Assembly: GCF_048128805.1 (NCBI RefSeq)
Contig: NC_136004.1
Coordinates: 19,116,049 to 19,180,048, forward strand
Length of the DNA: 64,000 nt
Direction: 5' to 3'
Origin: Centroberyx gerrardi
Taxonomy: Eukaryota > Chordata > Actinopteri > Beryciformes > Berycidae
A program made the translations under genes and the position numbers. This document shows positions 47,241 to 59,691 of the stretch, in pieces (position 1 is the stretch's first letter; every line of letters starts with the position of its first letter). Under the pieces are notes generated by a model. The model saw only the letters and a program-made list of their open reading frames with translations, searched no databases and was not told the origin of the DNA.

Positions 47241-50200
47241 TCATATAGGAGGCCAACTTTTGGCTACTTCCTGGTGCATGGCTTCAGGTAGCCACTGGCA
47301 GTAAGCAGACAGCATGACTTTAGGATGAGAAAAAAAACATGAGAAAGCAATGGAGTTAGACGACAAGAGGTCTCATCAAACAGACTCAGACAAATCATGC
47401 CAAACAGATCAAACCCTCACATTTGTCTTTGTTCCTCCAGACGGAGAGAAGAGCCTCTCTACAGTCAACTCTCTCAGACACCAGTGCTCCCAGCAAAGCC
47501 TCGGTCCTGGGCTGCAGCCTGGGACAGCAAAGCAACATGAGTAAGAGAATAGTCTTTTCTCCGAACAAGTCAATTCACCGAGTGACGAATGGCCTCAGAC
47601 GGCCAGGTGTGAGACTGTAAGCTTACTTTGCCCATGTCTTCAGCATGATGGAGGGGTTTGAGAGAAGGTGGCGGCTGTGTTTCTTCAGTTTAGGGCATAC
47701 CTGCAAAACAGACAAAGCATAAGACAAAGCATACAATTCAATGTGATGGACTTTGAAGTGATAAGGACTGCAAAGAGACTGGGGCTGTCAGGTTTTGCTG
47801 CAATACCTGTCCCTCAAGCAGGAACCTGGCAAATAGTTTGTAGCGCTCCAGGCTGTCTGGATAATCCATCTCCACTGCAGGCAGCTGCCAACCCACACGG
47901 ACTGCAGGACAGACACAGACATTATAGTAACGTAGGTGGACAGAGACACCTTACAGCAAGAATGACAGCCAGCTATAGAGAGAAGTGACACTTACAGAAG
48001 GTGCTTGAACGTTGACATTTGACTGTGCCTGTGGAAGAACAGAGCCACGGTGACGGAGTCTCCAGGGCAGAGCCGAAATGACAGTACTGGGGCAGAAGCT
48101 GGGGGACCCACTCTGCTTCTACTGCCGACACACCTGACAGAGACAGACACAGACAGAAAGGAGGACACATTTTCCCAAATGGTAAGCGAAACTCCAGCAA
48201 ATTTGACTTCATATAACAATGGCAGCAACAATATGCAGTTCAGTCCAAACTTTATTGCATTGAAATCTGGCTTATCGACAGGGCTTCACAGTAAAAGCGC
48301 ATAATATAAAAAAAACACAAGAAACACAATAACATAACATTAAAGAACAACACATCACAAATCGGCACAATAGATTCCACACAAACATCCGAGTCCGAGA
48401 CTAGACAGGGAGTCAATAGCTTGATACGGTGCAATAAAAATCAGTACACAAGTCTTCTACAGGAATAGAAGCTATATCAGTTCGTGCAAATTAAAGGAAC
48501 ACTTCACCATTTTTTTAGCCATATCTCTATATATTAGTCCTCCTCACTAATACATGCTATGAGACGGCACCATGTCTGTCTACTTGCTCTGTGTCTCGGA
48601 GACGGGCTGTGGAAAGTCCCAAAATTTACCCGTCATCGGTGGGGATTTCCAACTCGTAGAAACTACAACAACTCTCTTCCTGGATTCTCATCTCCACCTC
48701 AAGGCTGGGACACACGTTTTTGAAGCCCGGTTTGGCAACAATTTGAGATGGGCAGAGTCGCCGGCAGTCACGCTGTATAGTCGCACCTGTAATTGTTATG
48801 TGTGTGGAAGTGAAAGACTCAAATCTCTCTCTTATGATCCCAATCGGCAACGTCATGATTAGATCAAACATGATCTCAAATCTTAATGGCAATTTTCAAT
48901 GGCCAATGAAAACAGAGATTGCGACAGACAAAGCAAGAGGGAAAATACGTAAGTGTAAACAGAAGTGTCCAATGTGCACGATGGCTGAGCCGGGAAAGAA
49001 AAGAAACCTGAATGTGTTCTCTCTTCAAGCAAATTGCAGCACAAACCACAATTGCTGCAAGCCCTATGGGCTGCATGTTTGTTTTGCTATACAAATATTG
49101 AAAAATCACATTCGGGAGAGAACTGCAGCCGCTTATTCTCAGTCTTTTGTATATGGCCTATGGTCTTTAGATTTGTGTTCTTCAAAGACAGCCGTTGATG
49201 TGTGTGTGCATCACAAGAGACTGGAAATCTGCAAATTTCAGTTGTTAAATGTGCGCTGCTCAATCTTTTCATTGTCGTTTATGATTGGAAAAATCTTTGA
49301 ATGTGTCCCCAGCTTCAGGCAGCGGACTTCCCACAGCCCATCTCCGAGACACAGAGTGAGTAGACAGACATGGTGCCCTCATAGCATGTATTAGTGAGGA
49401 CCAATATATGGAGATAAGGTTAAAAATGGCAGTGTTCGTTTAAGCAATCTAACTGCAGTGTGGATAAATGAGTTCCTGGTTCTTTTACTCTTGAGTTTAG
49501 ACACTAAATCAGCTCAGACTCAAAAATGACACTGGCCGTCCTCACTACATGCCTCTCAAAAATTTTAGTCAGTTGTGTATCACTCACGCCAGTAAGCTTA
49601 ATGGCTGTTTTCCCCAAGCTCATTTACCTCTCATGTACATCTTGGTGGTCTCCATGACCTCCTGGTAGACGACAAACTCAGGTAGTGTTTTGAACAGCGC
49701 AGAGGTGGGGTGAATGAAGACTGGGTCGTCCAACAGAGGCGTCTGTCAAGAGAGACAAAAAAGTTGAGGAGGTGAAGGAGAAGTACAGGTAATTCCCCTG
49801 TAATCATAATAATAGTTCTCAGTGCAACTTGCCTTGTATCCATTCCTCCATTTCGGGTCTAGTATTTCTTCTGCCTGTACACGCCGTGCAAGATGGTCTC
49901 CCAGTCCGGCCAGTACAATCTGCCGCAAGCAAATCACCTGGCTCTCTGTTGGTGGACTCATCTTGGGATCCACAAATACTCCCACCTCAGGACACACTGC
50001 ATTCACTGGGAAAAGACAATATGAATGATTTTCTATGCCGTTTCTGTGGCGTACGGTGAGTTTGGTCATCTATAAATTTGTATACGTGTACCTGCATTGG
50101 TAAGTTGTCCTCTAAGCCGCCTGATCTCCACCATGGCTTTATACCTCAGGCCATTCTCCTCACAAAACTTTGGTGTACAGCCAGCAAATTCACAAGCCCC

Positions 50201-53200
50201 GACAGCACCTGCAGTCACATGCAAACACAAATATATCCCCATCAATATACTTTAAGCATACGACTTGCATAAATACATAAACACCAAGGACTGTATTGAC
50301 TAAGAGGTGTGCTAATAATTACTACCATGTGCAAAAACTTGATAGCCGTAGCTTTTTCCCACATGCTGCAGCACTGCATCATTTCATCAAGCAGTGATAA
50401 TATGACATGGCAATCTGCAATTTCTTTTAATCTCATCCTCGGATATTTGAAGAGGGTAATTCTCAAATGGAACACTCTCTCTTATTTGTTTCGTATTACC
50501 CCCTTTCTTATTTCTCGCTCTATTTCTCTATCTTATTTCTTATCTCTCTGCCTGTTGTTCCTTTGAACTAATAACACCTTCTCAGCATGAGAAGTTAGAA
50601 TGTGCTTCCTCTGGGCGTTAAATCCCGCGCACAATTATGCACGTTTTGGTTCAGTAAATCAAAATAAAATCAACCATTTCAATAATCTCCTCCTCCATTT
50701 TTACACCCTACCATTGCCATTCCTCAAAATACATAATAATTGGGTCAGATGCGCTAAAAATCTCCTAACAAGTGTCTACCCCATTTCCTCGTGCAAATGC
50801 TTGTGTGCACAGGTTAGTCGATCAGAATCGCACTTTTTATGCACACAACTGCATTACTGCCACCGCAAATGCTTAATAAATACAGCCCTAATTATCATAA
50901 ATATATCTAAACCTGAAATTAAAGGTCAACACATGATATGATGCACAAAGCTAGAATCTGTACAGTACTGTTCAGTCACAACATAACAAAAGTGACCTTA
51001 CCCAGCATGACCATAAGGTCCCCCAGCAGGAGTGAGGCTCCTTGCCCAGCCCAAAGCCTCCTCATCTGGGTCAGGCGAGCCCGGCGCTGGGCCAGCTTGG
51101 AACTCTCATCCTCACTACCTGCAGGCCTGAGGAGGAGGGAGGAAAACATGTTTAGAGTATAAAAACATGAATATATTTACATAAAAACAGACGGAGACAG
51201 AGCAAACGTATGTGTCCTCACCTGTCGAGGTCTTCAAAGATCTCCCGGACTGTCATGGCAGCCACCACAGCAATGACGTACGGCAGGCAATCCTGCTGCT
51301 TCCCCAGCGCTAGCATTTTAGCATAGCGTGGTGCCACAGGGAATGAAGCCATCGCCCTGCCCAAGGGGGTGATGGGACAGCTCAGCCTCGCTTGCTCCAT
51401 CTCTTTCACCCTGGTTTAAAAATAAATAACAGATTGTAGGCTTGAGGCTTGGTCACACAACTTGACTAATGGACTGCTTAATTTATCTCAATTCACTGGG
51501 TAAACTGAAATAACATGGGCCAATAAGATGGGAAGATTAAGAAAAAGACAGGGAAGAGAGGGAGAGGCAGAGATAGAGACAGAGGTAGACAGTTACCTTC
51601 CGGTGCGAGGCGGCTCTTTCAGAGCTCCCAGTGAGACCAGTAACTGTTCTGCGGCAACAAGAGCCTCAGCAGAGGGAGACGTGGGAAAAGGGAAATTCAC
51701 CACCTGAAGACACACACAAAGATCTGTGTAGCATTTCAACAAAACACAGCATGTTTTACCTTTCTTTATCTAGGGGAAGTTGACTGAGCACGCATGTTTT
51801 TTTCAGCAATGCCCTGCTTCACATTCACAGTTACATGCATTCACAACTGGAAACTGCTCAGTGGAACCAGTCTTCTAGTATCTTCTACTATTGGTCCATG
51901 AGCTGTTCTACATTTACTGACCTTGTCTATGTTGAGGTCCTTCATCTGCAAAACCAGGTCTTCCACAGGCCGGCGAGTGATCTCTGCCTCAGAGAACGGA
52001 CTGAAGTCCCCAAACACTGCAGATGAGTACAACCTGCAGGAACACCATAGAAACTGTTGATATAAACACCTTCAGTTACACAGAAGTTTCCCATTTCCTA
52101 AAGATGAGAAAATATCTGAGAGAATATTCTCCTGGGGTGAAGACTGTAAGTAAAGTTCTGACCTGTAGCAGTGTCCCGGCTCTGTTCGTCCAGCTCTACC
52201 TGCCCTCTGATTGGCTGAGGCCTGAGAGGTCCATGAGACCTTGAAGGAGGACACGCCGGTCACACGGTCGTAGTAACGCTTCTTAACCCGACCACAGTCG
52301 ACCACGTACTTGACCCCAGGGATGGTCAGAGACGTCTCTGCCACGTTGGTGGCTACCACACAGAGACGAGTGCCAGGTGGGGGGGGCCTGAACACCTACA
52401 CCACAGGTACACAACACACACACAATATTTGGACACATAATACATCACAACAGTTACTCTATAGAGGGCTGTCTGGGTGCGTTTCTAAACTTACAACACG
52501 CCTGACATTCAGGAAATATTGGTGTAGTATAGGTGATTACAATTAGTAAACCTGTACAATTCATGCATTTGCCACTGTGAATAGCCATCTTAATGTGAAA
52601 TTTACTTACGTTATCGTGGAGACATTGTAACATTTTATTAGCATCAGAGAAGCAATCTAGCTTTAATTTATTTTTATCTTTCGTTACCTTTTTCACTCTT
52701 TCTTTGCTAACCAACAGTTCTATTCTTTGCTGCTGTAACAACCCAGTTTCCTCTCTGGGATCAAAGCAGTTAATCTTAAACTATTTTTAATCAGTCTTTG
52801 TACTGATAAATGTCAGGTTAATGATCTTACTTTAGCCTGCTGCTCTGGGGCCAAGAGAGAGTACAGAGGGAGGACATACAGAGGAATGGATGGGTCGGCC
52901 TTCTCCTCTATAAAAACATACAATGCAAAAGACAGAAGAGAATTAGTATAGATACTCATCTGAAATAGGTCCCTCTGGATTTGGAGAACTAGTGGTGTAT
53001 CTTACCTGTGTCACCAGGATCGTCTCCCAGTTCCAGGTCAGAGCCTTCATCCTCCTCGTCTCCTATCCCAGCCTGTCTGTCCTCGTCCCCCTCATCCACC
53101 GGTAAGGCAGAATAATTGTCCAGGTCGATACGGGGCAGGGACTGAAGACAGAGAGTAAAGCATGCAATGCCTTAAAATATGTGTAAACAGTGGATATCTG

Positions 53201-53435
53201 TTGAGGATACAGGTGCCTTTTATCATACTGCAACACACACAGTAAGAGCCTTGAATAATGTGATTGTGGCCTTTGGGGGCATTTTACTAAGACCTGACTT
53301 ACCACAGTCTTCTTCTGTTTGGCCTTCTTAAACTTCCTCATCGCCTCTGAGGTATCAGCCTCCTCATCTTCACCTGGAAAAAAAACCAAGTGATTATACA
53401 TTCTGTTCAGAGAGAGAGTGCATAAGTGAGCGAGC

Positions 53436-53472
<37 letters not shown>

Positions 53473-54973
53473 ACTCACCAGTGGTTGTGTTACCCTTCCT
53501 GAAGGGGAAAGCTTTCCTCAGTCTTCTACATACAGTGTGCACCTCAGCCTGGCCAGTCAGGAACACCAGGATACCACCTGATGGACAGAGAAATGAAGTC
53601 TGGGTGGCAGTGTAGTGTAGTGGTTAAAGAGACCGTCCCGTATCCAGCAACAGCGATGTGTCCTGTCAAAGTGTCCTTAAGCAAGATACAGAGCACCCCC
53701 CCCCCCCCCCCCCCCTCCCGATCCCAACCTGCTCCCTCATTGTAAGTCGCTCTGGTAAAGCCCCATTCATATCTTGAACGATAACTAATGATAACTATAA
53801 ACTAAAACGAAACATTGTTGCTCAAGCATTCACACTACAACAATATTTGTGACAAGTCAGCAAATGACACATCAGCATTGGTTGAAAATATTTTATTGTT
53901 GCCTCTGCATCTAATGTAGCACACAAATCCAAAATGATGACTAAGTCAAAAGTACAAAATCTGGCTGTGCATATGTATGAGGCTGTGTGTGTGTGTGTGT
54001 GTGTGTGTGTCTGTACCTGGAGGCAGCATGCGGTGGATCTTGCAGATCTTGTGGAAGGCCTCTCCAGTGTAATCCTCCAGAGGGGTGCGTTTGTTGAAAT
54101 GGATAGTGACAGGGAATTGGCGGGCGTCCACCTTGATGACAGGCGGAGGCGATGGAAACAGCTTCCTGTTGTCGGTGAAGTCTTCGACCCGCAGAGTGGC
54201 CGACATGACCAGCAGCTTCATGGGCAGACCTTTCTGTAGGGGGCATTCACGAAACAGCAGGTTGACGGAAAAGAAGGACGCTAAAACGGTCGCACAAGAC
54301 TGAGGCTGCCTACACTGTAAAAGCTGTACAGCAGAGCATGTTGTCTGAAATATAAGCTTCAACATCCGAGCACGACCAGAGGTGAATGAGACATTTCTCC
54401 CGTCAAACACTAGACATGGCGTTGCTGCTTACCTTGTTTCTGAGTGGGACGATACGAGACAGCAGGCCGATGAGAATGTCTGTGTATACGCTCCTTTCAT
54501 GAGCCTCATCTATGATTATCACACTGTACTTCTGGAGCAGGAAATCCTATGAGACAAGACAGAGATAGTGGCAGTATTACATAGATACAAAGAGACAGAG
54601 ACTCTTTTATGTAGACATTACATCTGAGTCAATTATTGATGGAAAAAATGCTTTCAATAACACTGGGTTTCCCATAGCCTCCCTACATGAAAGATAGTTT
54701 GTATTTTTGTGTCAATATCACTGGTTCAGCTGTGTTCGTTGGTCCCCTCCAACTGTCCCACCTCTAGCAAGGTCAGGCTGATAATAATGGGTCAAACCAT
54801 CCTCTCAAGGGCTCTTGTGGTCGCTCACATCATCACACAAAGATGAAAGTGGGCTCAATGTTTGTAACCATAATATAAATATCATATTCCATCAAAACAT
54901 GAACACAGCAGGGAGAAATGTGCAGATTTTAAGAAAGTTAAGGCTCAACTTCCCATTTCTCTCTATTGCCCAG

Positions 54974-55009
<36 letters not shown>

Positions 55010-57471
55010 GTGTGTGTTGCACATTAGTTGGTGGGGGACAGTAAAGTAGATACCTTCTGAATCTCCTTCAGTAGAACACCATCCGTCATGAACTTGATCT
55101 TGGTGTCGCTGGTCACATTCCCCTCATATCGAATCTGGTATGACACCACCCTAAAAAACAGACAGACCCCAATAAGCTCCATATAATTTAGAAAATGTTT
55201 CCCTCAACAGAGGAATTTCCTTTCCCAAGCTTGTTACAAAGACATACGAGAAGAAATACATGTTCTAATATACTCCATATATTTTCAAAGTAAAGTCTGT
55301 GCCTTTGAGGTAGGTTTCTCTATGCCAAATACTTTGAAAATCTACAGAGTGAAGTAATTTTGGTACCGTGTGGACAGGTTCATCTCTTTGGCCACTCTGT
55401 GGGACATGCTGACAGCTGCCACCCTCCTTGGTTCAGTGACACCTATAATCCCACTGCCACTGGAGATAGAGAGCAAAAGAATGAAGATAATATCAGATCA
55501 GATGATATCAGATACTAATGTGTGACCTCCTGTAAGGAGGAAAATATCCAGTGAGACATTTAAGGACGCTACCACAAACAGGGGATAAACTCAGGATAAA
55601 AGGACTGGTATATGTACCTGGCGTAGCCTGCCTCATACAGGAACTGAGGCACTTGAGTGGTCTTCCCACTTCCGGTCTCTCCGCAGAGGACGACACTGTG
55701 ATTCTCTCTCACCGCCTCCATGATTACCTGCTCCTCCGCCAGTACTGGCAGCCTCAGACGAGCTTCCTGTAGCATGTGCAAAGACAGATTGAAAAACACA
55801 TAAACCAACTACTCCTCTCTGAAAGAAATATGTGTAGCTTACTCACTTATTCACTCAGACTCTCACTCTCTCTCAGACAGACAGACAGACACCCACACAG
55901 AACACAAACCTGTATTTCTGGCAGTCTATCAACTGGAATGAAGACAGCAGGCTGGGATGGCTTTTTGCTGGGGACCTCGCTCTGATCTGAACCCTTCTTC
56001 TCATTCTGTCCATCTGTCACTGTCGCCCGTTCTTCTTCCTTCACCTCCTCTTTGCCCTTTGTCTCCTGACAGTGAGAGCTGGCTTCCTTAGATTCACACG
56101 CCTCTGTGGTCTCATTTCCTCCATCATCCTCGTCATCATCATCGGAGGAAGTGTCCAGATCGCTGCTCTCTTCTCCCTTTTGCTCTTCTTCTTCTTCTTC
56201 ATCCTCTGCTTTCCATTTTCTTTTCCTGTTAGCTCCGCTCAGGCTACTGATCTTCGGCCCTGAGCCTCCATCTTCTACTTCATCTGTTGTCCTGGGAAAA
56301 CATGAACAGTCAGACACCACCATCTCCCCATCCGCCAATGAGAAACACAGACAAATCATACTGCTTCTACAGCTTAGCTTACATGTCTGCATTTAGCTTA
56401 GCTTCTATATTATGTGTGTATGTGTGCGTGCACATACTGTTTATTCTGGTAAAGCTTGTCTCCTGTGCCCAGTTTGGAAGTGGTGTACAGCTGCTTCAGC
56501 TCAGACTCTGGAAGCTGCACCTCAGCCAGCTTGGTCAGTATGTCTGCTCTCTGAACAGGATAGAGGAGAAGAGGGATGCATTAGGATGTTGTTGTCCATC
56601 ATATCAAGTTTGCCCAACACTCATTGCCAAGAGTTTCTATACATTTTACATTTTATGCATTTACCCGATGCTCTTATGCAGAACAGCTTACAATGACTGC
56701 GCAAATAGAGATTCAGTGTCTAGTTCAAGGACACTCCTGACAGAACAGAAGGCTGTTGTGGGGTTTTAACCTGGGACCGTTCCATTATGGGACAACCACT
56801 CAGGCCACTAGACCACCCTGCCGCCAAAACCATGTGGAGTTACCATAGATCTCACATACAGACACATTTCTATTTTTTTAACCTTCACTTATCAAAGGAT
56901 TATTAACTGAGGACATCTGCTGTTTTTCCAGCCACACTAGTCGTCAACTCTCAGCTACTGAGCAGATCCACTGGAGCAACCTGGGGTTTAGTGCCTTGCT
57001 CATGGACACTCATCCATACTCTCAGATGAAGTTTAGGCATGACGTGCTGCACATATCAGACTGCCTCCTACCTGAGCTTTCTTCTCCTTGAGTTCGAGGA
57101 CCTTCTGCAGCTGTTTCCTCTGCTTCTTAGTGAGGGGATGTTTCTTGGAGACAGGTCTCCCTATGGCTTTCTTTTTCTTGGCTTTGTTGGCTGGGAGGAC
57201 CAGGGCGTTGCTCTCATCCACACCCTTAAGTTTGGACCCATCTGTTGAAGGAAAACAAGTGGCATCAGAAGCGAGGAGACGACCCACAAGCCAAACACGA
57301 ACAGACAATAATCATTTCACCAGTTCACTGATTTCACTTGTGAACGCCCATTTCTCCTCTTTTCTTACCTTCCAGTTCCACCACAACGTCTGTCTTCCCA
57401 TCCCCAGCTGGTTGTTGAGGGTCACTTTGCTGTCTCCCCTTCCAGTTGTGTTTCTTCCTTAGTCTCCCCAT
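47241..57471 (-). CDS. dhx37: DEAH-box RNA helicase DHX37, 26 coding exons
   Basis: Nucleolar helicase (yeast Dhr1) that releases U3 snoRNA from pre-40S particles. Exons, minus strand: 57369-57471, 57072-57241, 56438-56550, 55910-56291, 55618-55766, 55367-55459, 55054-55150, 54433-54546, 54017-54233, 53479-53577, 53303-53373, 53006-53141, 52831-52907, 52163-52395, 51922-52033, 51597-51703, 51222-51410, 51002-51126, 50092-50208, 49833-50005, 49628-49742, 47996-48133, 47807-47901, 47627-47700, 47421-47518, 47241-47317. They sum to 3474 nt, 1157 residues, as in human. A Lys-rich N-terminus and an acidic insert (about 129-256) precede motif I GETGSGKT (about 285), DEAH (382-385), SAT (418-420), [13 protein letters not shown] (about 622) and QRAGRAGR (about 669). 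It ends [10 protein letters not shown]-like sequence ([19 protein letters not shown]). The intron after exon 49833-50005 starts GCAAGT, a GC-AG intron. Confidence 0.96.
48241..48490 (-). mobile_element. Probable LINE tail (older host of the TTAA element)
   Basis: Read on the minus strand it has TTTTTATTGCACCGTATCAAGC and ends TTCAATGCAATAAAGTTTG, resembling the AT-rich tails and CAATAAAG ends of the other LINE tails here. The sequence right of the TTAA element (49444-49620) may be its other part, split by the insertion. Confidence 0.35.
48495..49439. mobile_element. TTAA-flanked DNA transposon with ~120-bp inverted repeats
   Basis: A 945-bp element in the dhx37 intron between exons 49628-49742 and 47996-48133. 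Left inverted repeat about 48495-48619 (starts AGGAACACTT), right about 49324-49439 (its complement starts ACGAACACTG). The arms share long blocks such as CTAATACATGCTATGAG and GGCACCATGTCTGTCTAC. TTAA lies on both sides (48491-48494 and 49440-49443), the target of piggyBac and Kolobok types. A 198-codon plus-strand ORF (48798-49394) covers the interior but shows no recognised transposase motif, so the element is probably non-autonomous. Confidence 0.85.
53437..53469. repeat. (GT)n array beside a dhx37 donor
   Basis: Dinucleotide array in the dhx37 intron that follows exon 53479-53577 on the minus strand, beginning about nine bases after the donor. Similar arrays lie at 53984-54010 (six bases after the donor of exon 54017-54233) and 54979-55018. 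Confidence 0.95.
53602..53765 (+). mobile_element. tRNA-derived SINE-like element with poly-C
   Basis: Begins GGTGGCAGTGTAGTGTAGTGG, a tRNA-like A-box region, then GTCCTTAAGCAAGATACAGAG, a run of about 21 C (53695-53715) and CATTGTAAGTCGCTCTGGTAA at the end. The end is the complement of the CGACTTACAATGAG-type sequence in its relatives at 19920-20131 and 56640-56825. It lies in a dhx37 intron in antisense to the gene. Confidence 0.55.
56640..56825 (-). mobile_element. tRNA-derived SINE-like element in a dhx37 intron
   Basis: Read on the minus strand the head is GGCGGCAGGGTGGTCTAGTGG with a B-box-like GGTTAAAACC, and the 3' part is complementary to TGCATTTACCCGATGCTCTTAT. Related to 19920-20131. 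A further weak fragment lies near 56940-57010. Confidence 0.55.
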
Positions 57472-58085
57472 CTCTGACTGAAGCTGTAGATTAATCAGTG
57501 AATAAGTCAATCGAAGCTAGGCAGCTAGCTAGAATCGTGTAGATCCACTGTTTAATTCGATAGCTAGGAGTAAAGCGTATATATTTAGGACTCACATCTT
57601 ACAGCTAACTTACTTTGGTAACGTTAGCTAAATACAAAAAACTCGTACTGGCTTGTGTCGTTCAAACGGCCGACTAAATCCTTATAAACATTTATAAAAT
57701 ACAAACCTTTTATTTTAACGAGACAGACAATAGCACTGGGGTTTAAAGACTTGACGTTTGAAGTCCAATCCAGCACAAATCTCACGTGTAAACAGATGCT
57801 GGTCCGTTAGGTAAAACAGTCCGTCGGTGAAACGTTTCGTCGGAAAGGTTCCGCTACAAAAATATCAACGAGAGAGCCCAAAAACTCCCCCAGTATTGCT
57901 ATTCGGGATATTACAAAAGTATACATTTTTTTAGAACAATGTTGATATATATATTTTTGCCTAAATAAATCAGCCAAGCAATCAAGATATTCACTCTGAC
58001 ATTAGCTATCAGCTTATATTAGGTGTTCGTCTGCTGACACAAATTTGACTCATAAGAAATGCAGGGACTTTTTCCATTGAATCTC
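57472..58085 (-). other. dhx37: dhx37 5' region and gap to gp1bb
   Basis: Upstream of the dhx37 ATG on the minus strand. It contains a GTAACGTTAGCTAAAT motif near 57617 and CpG-bearing sequence to about 57850, consistent with a TATA-less promoter. The left end of the gp1bb 3' UTR is taken to be just beyond 58086. Confidence 0.45.
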
Positions 58086-58605
58086 TTTATTAATTAAAAA
58101 TGTTGCATCCAGAAAAAAATACACAATAGTCATATATAAAATGCTAATAAAACTATAAAAATTATTATGTGATGTTTAAAAACGTCAAAATGCAGTTCTG
58201 CACAATGTGAGTCAAAAAATATGGTGTAGGCCTAACATAATCATGGCACAATACTGATCAGTTGTAAATATTCATAGGAATAAATTGCCTCAAATAGCCT
58301 GCATGCATGATCATTTTCTATTAATAAATAACAAAATACTTATCTGAAGTAAACAAACAAAAATCGGCTGTTTGTGAGATACAATGCAAATGGAAAACCA
58401 ACTAAAACTGCCTCACATCAACACCCTGACTGTATTCCATGAAGCTGACCTTACTCACAGTCATTTCTCATTCAGTCTGCAGACAACATCCCCCCCAACT
58501 CTACAAAAGCATAAGACATTTGCAGTCCATTGTGCAACAAAAAAAAAGCTCTTTCACTTCTTTTGCATCTAAGAACCACACAACAGACGACTTCCTTCCT
58601 CCAGC
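58086..58605 (-). other. gp1bb: gp1bb 3' UTR
   Basis: Follows the gp1bb stop on the minus strand. A minus-strand AATAAA at 58086-58091 gives a 3' UTR of about 520 bases. No other feature recognised. Confidence 0.55.
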
Positions 58606-59238
58606 TCAGATGCTGCTGTCCTTTAAAGCCTCGTACTCGTTCCCCATCATGCCCTCCCCGACGGCGAAGCTCTCCTCTTTGGTCCTCCTCGCCACCCTGG
58701 ATAGCCTCTCGAACCTCCTCAGGAACACGATGACCGCCACCAGCAGCGCCACCTGCACCGCCACAAACACAAACAGACACACCTGCGAGGCGAAAGCCAG
58801 GTCGCAGTACCAGTAGTGGCAGGACTCCAGGATCTCCTCCTCGGTTAGGTACGCCACCAGCCGCCCTCTGAGGCCGGGAGGGGAGCTGCAGCTGAGGTTG
58901 AGGTGCGAGGTTTGGCCGGCGGGCCGGCCGCGCAGCCAGGCTCGCAGGTAGAGAACGCCGCAGTCGCATGTCCATGGGTTGCCGTGGAGAGAGACAGAGC
59001 GGAGGGAGGCCAGGGCGTCCAGCAGCCCATTAGGGATTGTGGTCAGCAGGTTGTCATGGAGACGGAGCTCGGTGGTGCTAGTCGGGAAACGGGTGGGGAG
59101 CGAGGAGCTGGTGAGAGACCTGCCGCTGCAGTCCACCTGGCCGCCATGGCAGGAACAAAGATGGGGGCACTCTGATGACCTTTGACCTCTGACTCCACAC
59201 AAGAGGAGTAGACACAGGAGCAGAAGCCCCTTCATCAT
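58606..59238 (-). CDS. gp1bb: Platelet glycoprotein Ib beta chain (GPIb-beta)
   Basis: Small leucine-rich repeat membrane protein that pairs with GPIb-alpha and GPIX in the von Willebrand factor receptor of platelets/thrombocytes. A single coding exon gives 210 residues versus 206 in human. Visible: signal peptide (about 1-18), LRR N-cap cysteines C24, C28, C30 and C37, one LRR (LRLHDNLLTTIPNGLLDAL), LRR C-cap NPWTCDCGVLYLRAWL with C91, C93, C117 and C140, a possible N-glycan site at NLS (114), a juxtamembrane C145 that could link to GPIb-alpha, a transmembrane segment (about 151-173) and a basic tail (RRFERLSRVARR). Two ATG codons open the frame; the first is used here. An acceptor (CCTTAG) lies 11 bases upstream, so the 5' UTR is spliced. 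It lies downstream of sept5 on the same strand, as in human 22q11.2. Confidence 0.92.
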   Translation of the reverse strand: MMKGLLLLCLLLLCGVRGQRSSECPHLCSCHGGQVDCSGRSLTSSSLPTRFPTSTTELRLHDNLLTTIPNGLLDALASLRSVSLHGNPWTCDCGVLYLRAWLRGRPAGQTSHLNLSCSSPPGLRGRLVAYLTEEEILESCHYWYCDLAFASQVCLFVFVAVQVALLVAVIVFLRRFERLSRVARRTKEESFAVGEGMMGNEYEALKDSSI

Positions 59239-59691
59239 TATGAATCACTCTAAGGAGAGGAGAGGAGAGATCTTTTTTCATCCAAGTCACAGATGCATTG
59301 CATTTGGTGTTGTGATCAGCTCAGTCACACAGAATGGGTAGAGAGGAAACCATAAAAAGCCATTGCATATCTCTTGATGGCTGAAATATTTGTGGAAGAC
59401 AGATAACATATTAGGGTGTGGGAAAACTGGAATTACAGAAACTCTTTTCTGAGTAAAGGATGTCCAGTGAACATGTCAGAGAGAGATAGGGACACAAAGG
59501 GGGAATTCACTCAGGAATGGTCAAGAGATCATTCAGCTTTTACTGGAAGGAATATGCTAGCTGAACCTAATGCTAACCCAACAAGAGAGAGAAAATAAAG
59601 AGTTTAATTCCATAATGAAATATCCAGTTTGCAAAAAAGGAAACCTACTCTTACAAAATAATCGCTGACATGAAAGTAATCAACAGATTGG

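Noticed and set aside
48030-48036. Internal acceptor in dhx37 exon 47996-48133
   Set aside because: TTCCACAG followed by GCACAG looks like a 3' splice site, but the frame is continuous across it and the total of 1157 residues equals human DHX37 only if the exon is undivided.
48798-49394. 198-codon plus-strand ORF as a host gene
   Set aside because: It lies wholly within the TTAA-flanked repeat, runs into its right inverted end, has no recognised domain and no splice context. Kept only as part of the element.
53695-53715. Poly-C run as a regulatory quadruplex
   Set aside because: It is a homopolymer inside a SINE-like insert in an intron and may be length-variable or an assembly artefact; no independent support.
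58903-59185. Plus-strand ORFs opposite gp1bb
   Set aside because: They are antisense shadows of the GC-rich gp1bb exon; the minus frame has a signal peptide, LRR caps and a membrane segment.
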